Positions 37,101 to 48,908 of a DNA stretch of 64,000 bases are shown here, one piece after another. The notes under the pieces were generated by a model that saw nothing but the letters and a program-made list of their open reading frames with translations, did no database searches and was not told the origin of the DNA. A program made the position numbers and the translations under genes. The stretch comes from Phallusia fumigata (Eukaryota > Chordata > Ascidiacea > Phlebobranchia > Ascidiidae), in assembly GCA_008931825.1 (NCBI GenBank), contig QXVZ01008373.1, forward strand, positions 183,233 to 247,232, read 5' to 3'. Every line of letters starts with the position of its first letter. Position 1 is the first letter of the stretch.

Positions 37101-39297
37101 TTGAAAACAAAAATGACAAAATTATCAATAATAGAAAGTAAGTAAGCTTTTTTACCTGAATTACATCAACATGTTCAAGTCCAAGTCGATTTAAACTTTC
37201 ATTAACGGACTGAATAACTCTTTCAGCACTGAAGTCAAACATCTTTTCATATTCCGGTTCATATCTTCCCACTTTCGTGTTTATGTAGAAAGAATTGCGA
37301 GGAAGTTTTGGCAAAATCTGTGAGCAAAATAGTCTGTATTTGGCCAGCTTGTCATGTTTAAGAATAGACACTTTCATTATCTTAGCAGTCTGAACATTAG
37401 GAGACAAGAAGTCAAGAAGTCAAACAGACATGAGCCAAAATGTCCTAAAATATTCAAAACAAACATACAAAATCTCAACAATATTTTATTCCAAAAGTCT
37501 TTTGACATTTTTCACACCAAACCTTTTGTTAAAAATACAAAATAATTTAAAAAATTGACATATCTGGGTAATAAACAATTAAAATACTTTTCCTCACCTT
37601 TCCTAGCACACGTTCACTTTTCCCATGCCCATACCATGGAGCAGTGTCCAGTAGGTTTAAACCTTGTTTGATCGCAGTTTCTGTCACTTTCATAGACTCT
37701 TCATCATCTGTTGCACGAAATACACTTCCCAATGCAGAACAACCTGTCGTTATACAACATGATTAGGGTTTTCACAATTCAACAAAATAATATTCCTATA
37801 TTTAAGCACCAAACCGAGTACAGTTGATTTATCACGAAACAATAGTGCATGTTTTTGAGACAAGGTAGGTCACATACAGCTTTCTGACAATCAAAAGCAC
37901 ATTTCTTGATTTAACAGACTCTGTGGACTGTTACTGACAAGGCTAAAAACATCTTTAATCTCACCAATTTACTTTACATATATCTGGCAAACAGTGTTAA
38001 AAATGTCATCCTTGGTCTGCACCCTGTAACATGTAACAATCATCTTACCAAATGCTAACCTTGGGACAATTAAGTCAGTATTTCCCAACTGCTGGTAGGA
38101 AAGCTTAGATAAAGTGTCTCCATCCTGGAATCCCTTGACAAAGGTTGGGGGTCTAAGTAAATACAATAACAATTACAGTTCCCATGAGAAGATTTGGGGA
38201 TACTTTTATGATGGTATTTGGTGAGACTTTTGGTAGGCAGAGATTATTTTGATAAAAGTTATTGATTTTTAAAAAAAGGAAACAAATTGAGTGATGGACT
38301 GACTGGATACTAAAATGTTGTTTTTTAGGAACGCAAGGTTAAATCTTAAGCAAAACAAAAAGCGTTTCAGGCTGCAACAGTAACAAAATTGTACATTATT
38401 GTGCAAAATGCTTTAATCAGTACTGAACATAGTGTCCTTATTATACAACATTTGTTTTTGAGCACTCCAGGGGCTGGTACTACTTTTTATGAGTTTGGAA
38501 TTTTCCTACCTCATGGCCCAATGGCCACAAGATAATACACTTGGCAGTTGGACAGAAGCCAAAAGTCTTATGTAACAGCTGGGATCACTAAGAAGTTAAA
38601 GCCATGTCAGGTTACAAAAACACTACATCCCCCTCAACTAAAATCAGTTCCCCTAAAATGGAAAGGTGGGTGATTCCTCTTCCAGGCGTGTCGCACAAAG
38701 AAGCTTGCTACTTCGCTCGGTACCACAAATACGAAAGATAATGCATTTAAATAGGGTAAAGTTTTTTATTACTGTTGACGGTTGGTGCTATTGGGGTCAG
38801 GGGGGTGGGATTAGTAAAATAAAGAAAAAATGCAGATACAAATGAAGTACCAAGCCAACCAAGCACACCCAGTAGTTTTTAAAGGCACCGAACCTCCTGT
38901 TGTGCCACACTTATAAGCACTATTGGGAAAGCACCCACCTCGCCCACCTTGCCGTTTTAGAGGAACCCCGTTTTCCTGTCCATTTAAGTATTAAATTTAT
39001 TAGGATTAGTACTTTCATTTCCCTATTTCTTTGCGTGTTTTTATTAATTTAAATATTGTAATCGTTGTGCAATTTTTTAGATTTGTTTTTGTGCCGCCTG
39101 GGGCGGGGATTACTTTTTAATTGGTTTCAAAACGAGTTTATACTTGCGCTGGGCAGATGGCCGTTTCAAACTTGAAAGAAATGTGACAAATTCTCCCCGA
39201 ACAAAGAACAAATTAAGTAGGGGCTAACTGACACCCACTAAAACGGGGTTAACATTTTATAGAAAACAAATAAACTTCAACTTACAAAGGTCCCATA
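34143..39297 (-). CDS. Aldo-keto reductase, L-galactose dehydrogenase-like
   Basis: Ten minus-strand exons (39287-39297, 38049-38152, 37598-37743, 37156-37317, 36679-36809, 35744-35846, 35375-35506, 34938-35023, 34567-34653, 34143-34230) join in phase into 349 residues. It is an NAD(P)-dependent oxidoreductase with a TIM-barrel fold, in the group of plant L-galactose and fungal D-arabinose dehydrogenases, which also has animal members. YQQLGNTDLIVPRLAFG opens the barrel, and LLDTAPWYGHGKSERVLGK holds catalytic Asp71 and Tyr76. The other tetrad residues are Lys102 in INTKVGRYE and His143 in IQIHDMEFAPSLD. GVINASPLSMGLLT and GPADWHPA are marks of this subgroup. The first coding exon is only 11 nt (ATG GGA CCT TT) before GTAAGT. 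For exon 9 I chose the acceptor at TTGACAG because the upstream TATTTAG acceptor would put a stop in frame. The physiological substrate cannot be read from the sequence. Confidence 0.92.
36441..36590. repeat. Dispersed repeat copy A
   Basis: A segment containing GGGTCAACCAACGGGTGAACTG, then AAAATTTGAATAAGTTTGAA, then GGACTCTTTCTTGACCAAAA matches, in the same order, a segment at about 54751-54900. It lies in an intron of the aldo-keto reductase. No terminal repeats were identified, so the element type is unknown. Confidence 0.55.
38645..38970. mobile_element. Miniature inverted-repeat element in first intron of the reductase
   Basis: The segments 38648-38674 and 38940-38966 are imperfect inverted repeats: TTCCCCTAAAATGGAAAGG on the left and TTCCTCTAAAACGGCAAGG on the right read backwards, each followed by TGGGYGA, about 23 of 27 matching. 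The left end starts CAG. I could not find a convincing target-site duplication. The element has no coding capacity. Confidence 0.5.
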
Positions 39298-42200
39298 GTC
39301 GAATGCTTTGCAATGGCACGCCACACTACACTAATCAGCTTGCAAGATTAATCACGTGTAAAAACGTAACGCATGACTGCGCTCAGCCTACCATAAACAC
39401 CGCATTTTATGATTTCGATGCGCAAACATTTTTGTTCTTAAAATTGGCTCCATTTTCCCACCCCCTACCAAAAAATTACCATCTTGATCACATTTTTGCC
39501 TGTTCAAAAAGCGTCAGGACACCTACAACATTGTTGATATTTGGCACAGTTAAACATGTGTATTTGCGTGTGACGATGTAGTTCATACACAGCACTGTAG
39601 GTAATGTCTTCAACCGCCTTCTCTAATTTGGATAAGTTTGACGAACCCTGGATCAAAAATCAGTAAGATTTGATACCGAGTAAAACAAGCGATTATTGAG
39701 GAATCAGGTTCCGCGATAATCAGTTTAGGACAATGATTCTCAACCTTTTTAAAAAGTGTTTTGTTTACCACCAGCAGTGCTGTGTTGTACCTGTATCATG
39801 TGCTCATACATCACGTTTACAGAAAATTCCGATGTTACCCTTGCATTGATGGCCAAGCACGAACATTTGATATTGCACCTGGTCCTTGGTTCTTCGCTCC
39901 AAAAAAGTGGAAATTTTAAAAGATTAAACAAATGGGGGCACGCCCGGTATACAACGCATTATTTACAGATTTTTTTGGCCATTTAGAACTATGTAAACCA
40001 AAATGTTCCTAGAATTTTAACAACTGTGGTAGTTTGCATGCCTAGCGGACTGTCAAGCGCGAAAAAAGGAAGGATGCTATACTCTTGCCGTTTCCTAAAT
40101 TTATAAAAGGATTTTCTGCTGGTTTCCTGATGAAAACAATGCGGGATTGGGCAAGCAAAATAACACTTTGCGTTTGATGGATGAGGCATTTTGACGCTGA
40201 AATGTTGCCCTTTGCTAATCCGCGTCTTATCCCGTAGGGAGCTATGGCGAACTACACAGCCACAAGGTCATTTGGCTTTCTTCGAGCTCATGCGTGTTTG
40301 CCTAGTTTTGTATGTTTACAACATTTCGAAATTCCTCTGGCAACTTTGTTTTTAAAGTTTTAATATTTCGACCTTATCTGGTTGCGACCTTTACCGGGGT
40401 GGCAGACAAACTTACGCACACATAAGTCCGCAAACGCGCATTAGATGAAAAAAAACGACAAATCCAAACGACGAAAGACGCCATACGAATGATCTGAATT
40501 CGGCGCTCCGGGAGTGTTGATAACATGGGAAAAGAAACGCGTCTCGCCGGCAGAAAATTTTCCTAGAGGGGACAAATCCTAAAACATACATACTTTTTTA
40601 ATCATGAAATTTTTTTGATAGAACATGTAAAATTTATAAATACAATTTTCAAGTGCCCCCTCTTGCCCCTACGTGCTGGCGCCCATGCGTTCGTGGTATT
40701 GTTGTGACTGTACATGGCTCACGACTTCTAAAACACCATTGGAACGACCAGTTTCCGTTCCGGAGAAACATTTACAACATGGAATCACGAAAACATTCAT
40801 CAAATGGAATCTTGTACAGGACTCTCCTGGCAGCTGTGCCCTTTTCTGTAAGACAGTGCTGTTTGAACTGCGTCCACTGACAAAGTGATTTGCTGTTCGC
40901 TGGAAAATTTGCAAATGACTCCAGAAAGCTACATGATAACACCACAGACCTTCAATCAGGCCTTTCGGTCAGGCGTCGTGAAAAACGTCTGGTAAGTTAT
41001 ACATTTTGACCGGGGTGTTCACGGTCAAGCGAACGGTTGGTGCATAGACAATAGCACCCTCGTGGTAGGGTGGCTGGGTAAAACTAAAAATTCTTATTGG
41101 TGTTTGCACGTTTTTCGGTGTTTCTGAGTTTTGAACAAAAATGGGAAACTTAAGTGGTTATGTAGGCTAAGCTATTTTCACAATTACCCTTGGGGAAATT
41201 AGTAAACCTTTTTCCACGTGGGTTAACAATTAAGTTGATCATTTGGCATAAGCACTTAAATAACTGATGTTTATGTTTAATTTGGGAACCTGAAAATTGC
41301 CCGCTCCTAAGCAAAATTGAATGTATTTTTTCCAAACTTTTTTTGTACCGAAGCAGTTTGCACTTTTTGAACAGTGCCTCAAAAGCGCAAAACAACTGTG
41401 AAAAAAACGATGACACAAAACAAACGACTGTTACAAAAATTTGAACGGCGTCTCCGTTTGTTTCCATGTGCTTGATCGATTGCTTCCACTTCCGTCATTG
41501 GTTTAATTGTTGGCATTCTCGTTTTTTTGTCAAACAGAAAAATGTTGTGTTTTATTTTTGCAAAACGCTGCAATTCATGTGTTTCGTGTCACTTTGTTGC
41601 AAACAAGAATTCCGCAATGAACGCTTGATCGGAACTTGATTTTCCCTTTTTAGAAACACAACTTTTTTGCCTTACTGCAGCAAACCAAACCTACGGCCTC
41701 AAGAGAGAGACGCCATTGAGTGTATCCAAACCTAAGCCTATCAACTATTTTTACGTCTTTTAAAACGACGCAAATAGCCGCGAGGCATGCTACATTTTTC
41801 ACTACCTGCAGATAAAATATTTACACTGAGGTCATGGCGGGTCCATAGGTCCACAGGCAACTTCATACGCCGTAAGATTGTTTTATACGTTTGCGAAAGG
41901 GCAGTTACTTTCAGGGGAATGTTTTGTTAATCACGAGACTCATGACTTGGTAAAAAAAGTGTATAAATCACATCCACCGGGGTTTTGGGCTGTCTTTTAA
42001 CACACAACTTTCGGACAATTTCGACAATTAGCATTTAAATTTTACAGTTGGCCATGACGATGTAAACACAATAAATACCAGTACGCTACTATAAGTCAAA
42101 ATCTAACCGACCCTTCAGCAGAATATTACTCAAATATATACAAAACGGGACATTTTTATACTTTGCAGTTAAGATGGAATAATTAGACGTTTGGTGCAAG

Positions 42201-42320
42201 GCTCGTTTGAAACGAAGAAAAATGTTCTGCCACCTAAGTGAAAATATGGCCAAAGGCCTATAATCTTGTCTGTACGAATGACGAACTTTTAACAGAGCAT
42301 ATAATTGTGGTATCATGCCA
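39298..42320. other. Intergenic region
   Basis: No supportable gene is seen between the aldo-keto reductase start and the duplicated block near 42.3 kb. A more GC-rich stretch at about 40650-40900 is open in several frames, but none gives a recognisable protein or joins to other exons. Confidence 0.45.
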
Positions 42321-42329
42321 AACAGGCGT

Positions 42330-43250
42330 AAAAGTTTCCATTCGCGTTATGGCATTGCGGGGGGCGTGAAACAAAGTACCTTGCTGTTGCCTGCCTTTTT
42401 TCTCTTCGCTTTGCAAAAGCAGAATAAAACAGGGCTGCAGATGTGAGTTCAAGCAAAGTGAACCGACGCACAATGCAACAATAGCATGGAAAGTTCACGA
42501 GAGCCAATGTGATGTGCGTCACGCTTAATCATAAGAATCATGAAATGACATTTAAAAAACGAGAATTTTGTGCGTGGGTTAGCGGCAGAATTAAAGTTCG
42601 TTTAGCAGGTCGTTTGGTTTAAAAGAGAATTCAGATTTTAAAGCATCTTTCGGTTCGCTGGCATCGAGCCTAATTTGCTAATTTTGTATTGATTTGTAAT
42701 TATTTACTCCTCATTAGTCAGATCAGGTTTTTTTGGCATCAAGTCGGTTGTACTGTATGTAGAGACGTCCATAGTGGTTATTCTAGAACAGTTGTTTGTA
42801 AGACAAAACTTATGTTAATTTTTGCCGAACGACATGCAAAATTGACAAAGTAACAGATTTTTGCCGAACGACATGCAAAATTGACAAAGTAACAGATTTT
42901 TCCCGAACGACATGCAAAAGTAACAGAACAGTGGCGTAGAGTATTATATAACCGATCGAAACCGGAAAAAATTCCATTCGCTTGGTGGCATTGCCGAGGC
43001 GGATTATTACGTGATGTTGTTGCATTTTTTTCTCGTCGCTTGGCGCGAGTGGAATAAAACAGCAACAAAGCTTCCGTTGATGAGAGAGAAAGAGTTTAGC
43101 CAGCGAACGATGTCAGAGCGGTTTCAAAAAGCTATTGCTTAATCGTACCAATCATGAAATAACAGTTAAAATGCGAGAATTTCTGTGCGTGGGTTTAAGG
43201 CAGAATTAAAATTTATTTGGCAAGTCGTTTAGAAAAATAAGAGTTATTTA
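42330..43250. repeat. Diverged tandem duplication
   Basis: Blocks at about 42335-42610 and 42970-43240 align in order. Shared pieces are CCATTCG, TGGCATTGC, TTTTTCTC(T/G)TCGCTT, GAATAAAACAG, CTTAATC, AATCATGAAAT, GAGAATT, TGTGCGTGGGTT and GGCAGAATTAAA. The offset falls from about 635 to 617 bases along the block, so indels have accumulated. Neither copy encodes a recognisable protein. Confidence 0.7.
42821..42926. repeat. 39-bp tandem repeat, about 2.7 copies
   Basis: The unit begins TTTGCCGAACGACATGCAAA and continues ATTGACAAAGTAACAGATT. It starts near 42821 and 42860, with a partial third copy near 42899 that has CCC for GCC and lacks ATTGACA. It lies between the two halves of the larger duplication. 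Confidence 0.8.
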
Positions 43251-43489
43251 GATTTTTTAAGCGGATGCATCATTTCGTTACTGACCATGAAACTTGGTTC
43301 ACAACGATTTCATTAAACGTATTTATTTTTTTTTTCAACAGGTTAAGGTGTTTGGCGTTAATTCGTTAACTTATGTTATGTGAATCAAAAAGCCATGTCC
43401 ACTAACTTATAAATCATTATTGCTAACCCAGTTGTTGTGTAGATTGGTTTTCTTATTTTTTTAAGATTTGACAGTAGCAAAGACGAAGA

Positions 43490-46400
43490 ATGAAGCGTGC
43501 TTTAATGACGTACAGCTCAACTATCCAAACACTAACCAGACAAGTGAGTTTACTAGTGTTGTACTTGTAAATATAGGGTTTTAACCGCGTAACTACACTT
43601 GCGTTGTAGTGTAAACCGCGGTTAATCCGGATTCGATTTGACCGGTTAATTCATCCGGATAGTGGTTGATTAGAAAAACCACTATAGTTAAACGTATTAG
43701 CGGCCCAGTGATGATAGAGTTCATTTAAAGTGATATAAATCAGTTGATAAAGTATAAAACACACGCACCAAATACCTTTGGGCGACAAACATGACAATCG
43801 ACTTTGTCGTATTCAGGATGATAATGGCGGTTAGAGAACCGAGTGATTACAATGCTGTGGAACGTAGACAAAAATGCAGTTAAGCAAGTATCCTACAATA
43901 AGCAGTTATCACAAATAAACATAAAACGTTTTTTCCGTGAATGGCAAAGATCTTAGCCGAAGCTTTTTTGTCAAGAAAAACATTTAAAATCAATTGATAC
44001 CTCCAGTTTGATACGAATTAGGCGAAGATCCAGGTTAACCAAGGTTTGCTGCACTTTAGTTATTTATATTGACGTTTTACGTCACGGCACCACGATGCAT
44101 AAAATGACCGTACAAAATTTAAACAGAGTAGCAAAACGGTGTGAAATTTTTTTACCAGCCAAAATTTGGAATACAAATTTAATTGCTTTTTTTATCACTT
44201 AACGCTATTGTTGTTAAATTACGGCGCAGGTGTCAAACTCCTAAATTTGTTTGTCCATTTTCAAGAATGTCGGTGGACTATACTGTTCGCAAATTACAAA
44301 TTATCGCCCCGGCTGTCAGACAGTTGGTACTTTAAGCTAATGTGGATTTCCTGGAAATGTTCTGTTTTGTCCCCTATTATTCCAGGAAATTTTCGCGATC
44401 ACTAAAGCCTGGTGGTTTAAAAACTAGGGCAGGAAAAACGACAAACTGTAAAAACAATTTAACTGTACTAGCAGGCTACAAAGGGTTACGCGGAGCTGTG
44501 TAGAGCCAAACAGGTAATAAGGCTTCGATCCATTTGTGACAAAAAAATTAGGTATTTTTCTTTAAATTCTTACATACTAGTAAATAAAAACTTTTGCCAG
44601 AGAGTAAAATTGCGTTTATTTTGCATCTCCAAACAGAATGTGGCCGCTTCACGTTTCAAGTTGGTTGCTGCGCTCCAACCTACACGCCAGCAACACGTTG
44701 ACACTGCTGGCCCAAAGGTAAATGTTTCATTTATGACTAAGCTCTACATTTGCGGCTATATGGATGTCTACGTAAATTTAATGACATGTTTCAAAATGAA
44801 ATTAAACTCATTTGCGCTAAAAGTTGAAATTTGCCTTTGTCAGCAAACTTGTTACAGGTACCACTTATGAACCAAACAATTAAACAATGTATATTGTATA
44901 TTTCAGGTGGACCAACAATCGAAATCGCCGGTTTGTTCTCACAACGAGTGGGACCCACTTGATGAGGTCATCGTTGGTCGCCCTGACAACGCATGCGTTC
45001 CCCCGCTCACACCCGAAGTAAAGGTATTACGTCATGTTTTCTGATTCAAAACGAAAGTATTTTTAAGTTTTTCGCCCGGGTAAGGAAAAACGAAACGCAA
45101 AATTGGGCCAACACTTAATGTATAGCTTAAAAACTAAATCGATGTACGTCACCAATGACGACGTATTTTATCTTTGTTATTCCAGGCCAACACCAGTCAC
45201 CACCACTGGGAGTTTTACCGAAAATTTGGGGGTCAAATGTTCCCCCAAGAGCATGTGAAAAAGGCGGTGGCCCAAGTCGAGGAAATGTGCAACGTGTTAC
45301 GTCACGAGGGCGTTACTGTGCGACGGCCAGATGTCATAGACTGGAGTAAACCATACGAAACTCCAGACTTTGAATCTAAAGGTAAACACTCGTTTTAAAC
45401 AAGCATTATTCGAGATGTTGTAAAAACTCGGTAGAGCGAATGAGCTGCTTCGAAAACTTGAGCTGATGAAAGCTGAAACCTTCCACTTTAGAGCATGTTA
45501 GGGACATAAGTTTTAACGAGCTCGTTTATGATCCGTTTAAATCTTAAGGCACAAGCTGTACATCGGGGTGATATTAGGACACATATTACACAGTTTCCTG
45601 CGCAACACACAGAGTGACAAAGCTATAGGTTCGACACGCAAAGCCAATCAGGCAAAAACACCATATTCCCCAACTAAAATCACCTTGTACTTTAGGTTTG
45701 TACTCGGCCATGCCCCGGGACATCTTGATCGTGATTGGTGAAGAAATAATCGAAGCACCGATGGCTTGGCGTTCTAGGTTCTTTGAATATCGCGCCTATC
45801 GGTCGCTTATGAAAGAATATTTTCAAGGCGGGGCTAAATGGACCACTGCCCCAAAGCCGCTTATGTCCGATGAGCTCTACGACCAGGCAAGCCAGTGTTA
45901 TTTTTATAAATCGCGGTGCAATCTAAAGAGATAATGGGTAATTGACCTTAAGAGAAAAAATTTCCGAAATCTCTTCAATGTACGGTAGGTTAGTTATACG
46001 AATTTTAAGTTTAGATTTTTGCTATTTCTGTTGGCTACAATTTGTACTTTGCTCACACACGAAAAAGCCGCTTAACATCGTTTGCGCCAATCGAGTTTCC
46101 TGTGTCCTATTGAAACCATTGCAATCGGCCACACAACTTCCCGCTTATATCCGGTTATACATTTAAACATGCATGCAAGCTTTATGCCAACGCAGCCAGT
46201 TAACCGTAATGAATTTTTAAACAGTTCAAACGCCACAACAACGTCTATACTGCGTCATCAAACTAAATACATTTCGTATTCTTAATGGCTAATGCTGGAG
46301 GGTAGTCCAGGTGCTAAATGGACAAGCTTCTTTCGTTGGCTAAAACCCACCACCCACCGCAGGCCTTTTTAGCCCATGCTACGCGGCACGTTAATGCTTA

Positions 46401-48908
46401 GGCAAGTTCTGAATCAACTTAGCGTTTTAAAGTGCCCAGGGCGTACATTTAGGTGAGAGTTCTTTTATCGCGGTAATTATATCTGGTGCGGGACAGAACC
46501 TACAAACCGTATGATACATATGTCAAAACATGATTTTGTTTTTTTCCTTTTCAAATCGATTCTTTCAATCTAGAACTACCCGATGGAGAACGTCGAAGAT
46601 CGCCACAAGCTCGCGAGCGAAGGGCGTTACGTCACAACTGAATTCGAACCATGTTTTGACGCCGCCGATTTCATGAGATGCGGGAAAGATATTTTCGCTC
46701 AGCAAAGTCAGGTACGACGTGTGTAATGGAATTTATCAAAAGTTTTAAATGTAGTAGGTATATGTACTAAATATTTGCAACATAGCATACATTTGGTTTT
46801 TGATGCAACTGTGTGCGTTGTAAAGGTTTTGACAAAGCTATAATGCGCCAGGACTTTGCTCACTTGGCCTCTAGCTGACCTGACACCAGGAAAAAACTTG
46901 GTCCCAATTCCTGAAACCGCGCGGCGTTTACTTGAAAGCAGTTGTATTCGCAATGGTAAACCACGAACCCGATCACGTACACCGTTTTCGGTTAAGCGAA
47001 CACACAGTTGTCGGCTAAATAAATGACTAGGACATACAAGAACTTATGACACTTACCAGAGTTTTCAAGGGTCGTCTTGAACTGCTGCAGTACGTCGGGA
47101 ATCAGGATTCCTATAAAATGCAGTATACGTTGAATTACAATTTAAGGGTGGCTTACCTCGTATCACAAACGATACGCACATTTTAATTACTAGTTTGAGA
47201 TTAATTTCATCATCGTGAAATAGCACAAAACCGGTTAGTGTTAACTGTCAACCCAACGCACACCGCACATTGTACGAAGGGAAAGAAATGCCACGACATT
47301 ATTACGTAATAGGGCAAAGCTGGCATTGTGGCACAACTTCGCTCGAAGTACCAGTAGTTGATTAATTAATTTACGATGTTGCAATGCAACCAAACATTCT
47401 TGATCGAATCCAATGCCTCGTACGCAAGTTAATAATCGAGGTAATCGAGGTTTAATAACCACGTATTTAAACAATGACGTAAAACGACATTAGTTACACA
47501 TTTACTGCGGCACATAAGTATTGGCGATTGTCACGTAACTTTTAGTTGACGTTTTATGAATGGAAAGTATAATGTGCCTGGGGCAAACCCGGAGTTATGG
47601 TGGAAAAGGTGACGCCTTGTCATAGTAAAAATATGTCATTTTAGCAACCCACTAAACTAAAATCTGGGTCATAAAGCTTTACCTCGTTAGAAACATACCG
47701 GGCTTGTGCGAAACGTGCGTTTTAAGTTGTTCAGCTATCTGTGGTTATTTTTAGTTATCTGTGGTCGAACCATAATCGCGCAATTTTATGAAGTATTATC
47801 AAAGCGAATGTTTGTGGCTAGATGCCGGCGGCAAACCATTTTGGACTTTGATTTATAAAGGTCAGGCGAGACAATATCCGACCTTAACTCACTCTAAAAT
47901 ACAACGCCACTAGATGGTGCTAATGGTCTCTGTTGACACCTAAAATTGCCGAAAATGTTTTGAGCGAAAGAGGCACAAGTCAGGGAGAATTAAAACGTTT
48001 TGATCGAATGTACTTATCCGATCTTTTCACGACGTTTAACTGTTTGTCTTTGTTTAAGGTGACAAACTTATTCGGGATACAGTGGATGGCACGCCATCTT
48101 GGACCGGAATACAACGTACATCTACTGCAGTTCAAAGACCCCAATCCAATGCATATTGATGCGACTTTTAACGCTGTTGGACCAGGACTGGTTATTGTTA
48201 ACCCCGATAGACCATGTTTGCAGGTAGGTAAATCCCAAATGATAGTGATGTTCCCAACAAGGGGCTGTTTACAGTTTTGACAGGCATTTTGAGTCAAAGG
48301 GTTTTGCTGTTGGCATTGTTAGGTTATGATTTCGAAGGACCATAAAAGACACCATGTCCCCATCCTTGTTTACGTCTTTACCATTGTTAAAAACTTTGTC
48401 TTTTTTTCAGCGGGAAATGTTCAAAAAAGCCGGTTGGAAATTGGTAAAGGCCCCGACACCAGTGGTACCTGACGGTAATAATGACTCATAACCAGGATTG
48501 TAACGTTAACAAATCACTTATATGTGCTTGCACGCAGATCATCCGCTTTGGATGTCGTCAAAATGGCTGAGCATGAACGTTCTCATGTTGGATGAGCGAA
48601 GGGTCATGGTCTGCAAACATGAGATTCCCACTATTAAGATGTTTGAAAGTCTTGGTAGGGGTTTATTGTTGGCATTAGTAAAGTAAATGAGTTTGATGAC
48701 CTCCTAATGTTTTAAAAGGAAATGTCATGACGTCATCATCTGTAACATTTCAAGCGCAGTTCTGCCTAAAAACATCCCTAATTACGTGTATTTTACAGGA
48801 ATTAAAGCAATTCCCGTTGACATTCGGTTTGCCAATTCGCTTGGGGGAGGGTTTCATTGTTGGACCACCGACGTGAGAAGAAAGGGCGTATTGGAGTCGT
48901 ACTTTTAA
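43490..48908 (+). CDS. GATM: Glycine amidinotransferase, mitochondrial
   Basis: Ten exons (43490-43543, 44637-44717, 44907-45023, 45186-45381, 45696-45886, 46574-46711, 48059-48223, 48411-48474, 48538-48654, 48799-48908) join in phase into 410 residues; human GATM has 423. The enzyme moves the amidino group of arginine to glycine, giving guanidinoacetate and ornithine, the first step of creatine synthesis, in the mitochondrial intermembrane space. The first 45 residues are basic and Ser/Thr-rich with almost no acidic residues, as in a targeting sequence. [15 protein letters not shown] opens the catalytic domain. Active-site residues are Asp242 in [10 protein letters not shown], His291 in NPMHIDATF and the nucleophile Cys395 in [10 protein letters not shown]; these correspond to human 254, 303 and 407. 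The intron after exon 5 begins CAG|GCAAGC, a GC-AG intron; only this donor joins DELYDQ to [12 protein letters not shown] in frame. Confidence 0.96.

Noticed and set aside
39731-39990. hAT-like left end (CAATGATTCTCAACC, then TTTTT)
   Set aside because: No matching inverted right end was found downstream, so it may be a fragment or chance.
40650-40920. Overlapping open frames on both strands in a GC-richer patch
   Set aside because: Several frames are open at once, none has recognisable motifs, and no splice-consistent neighbours were found.
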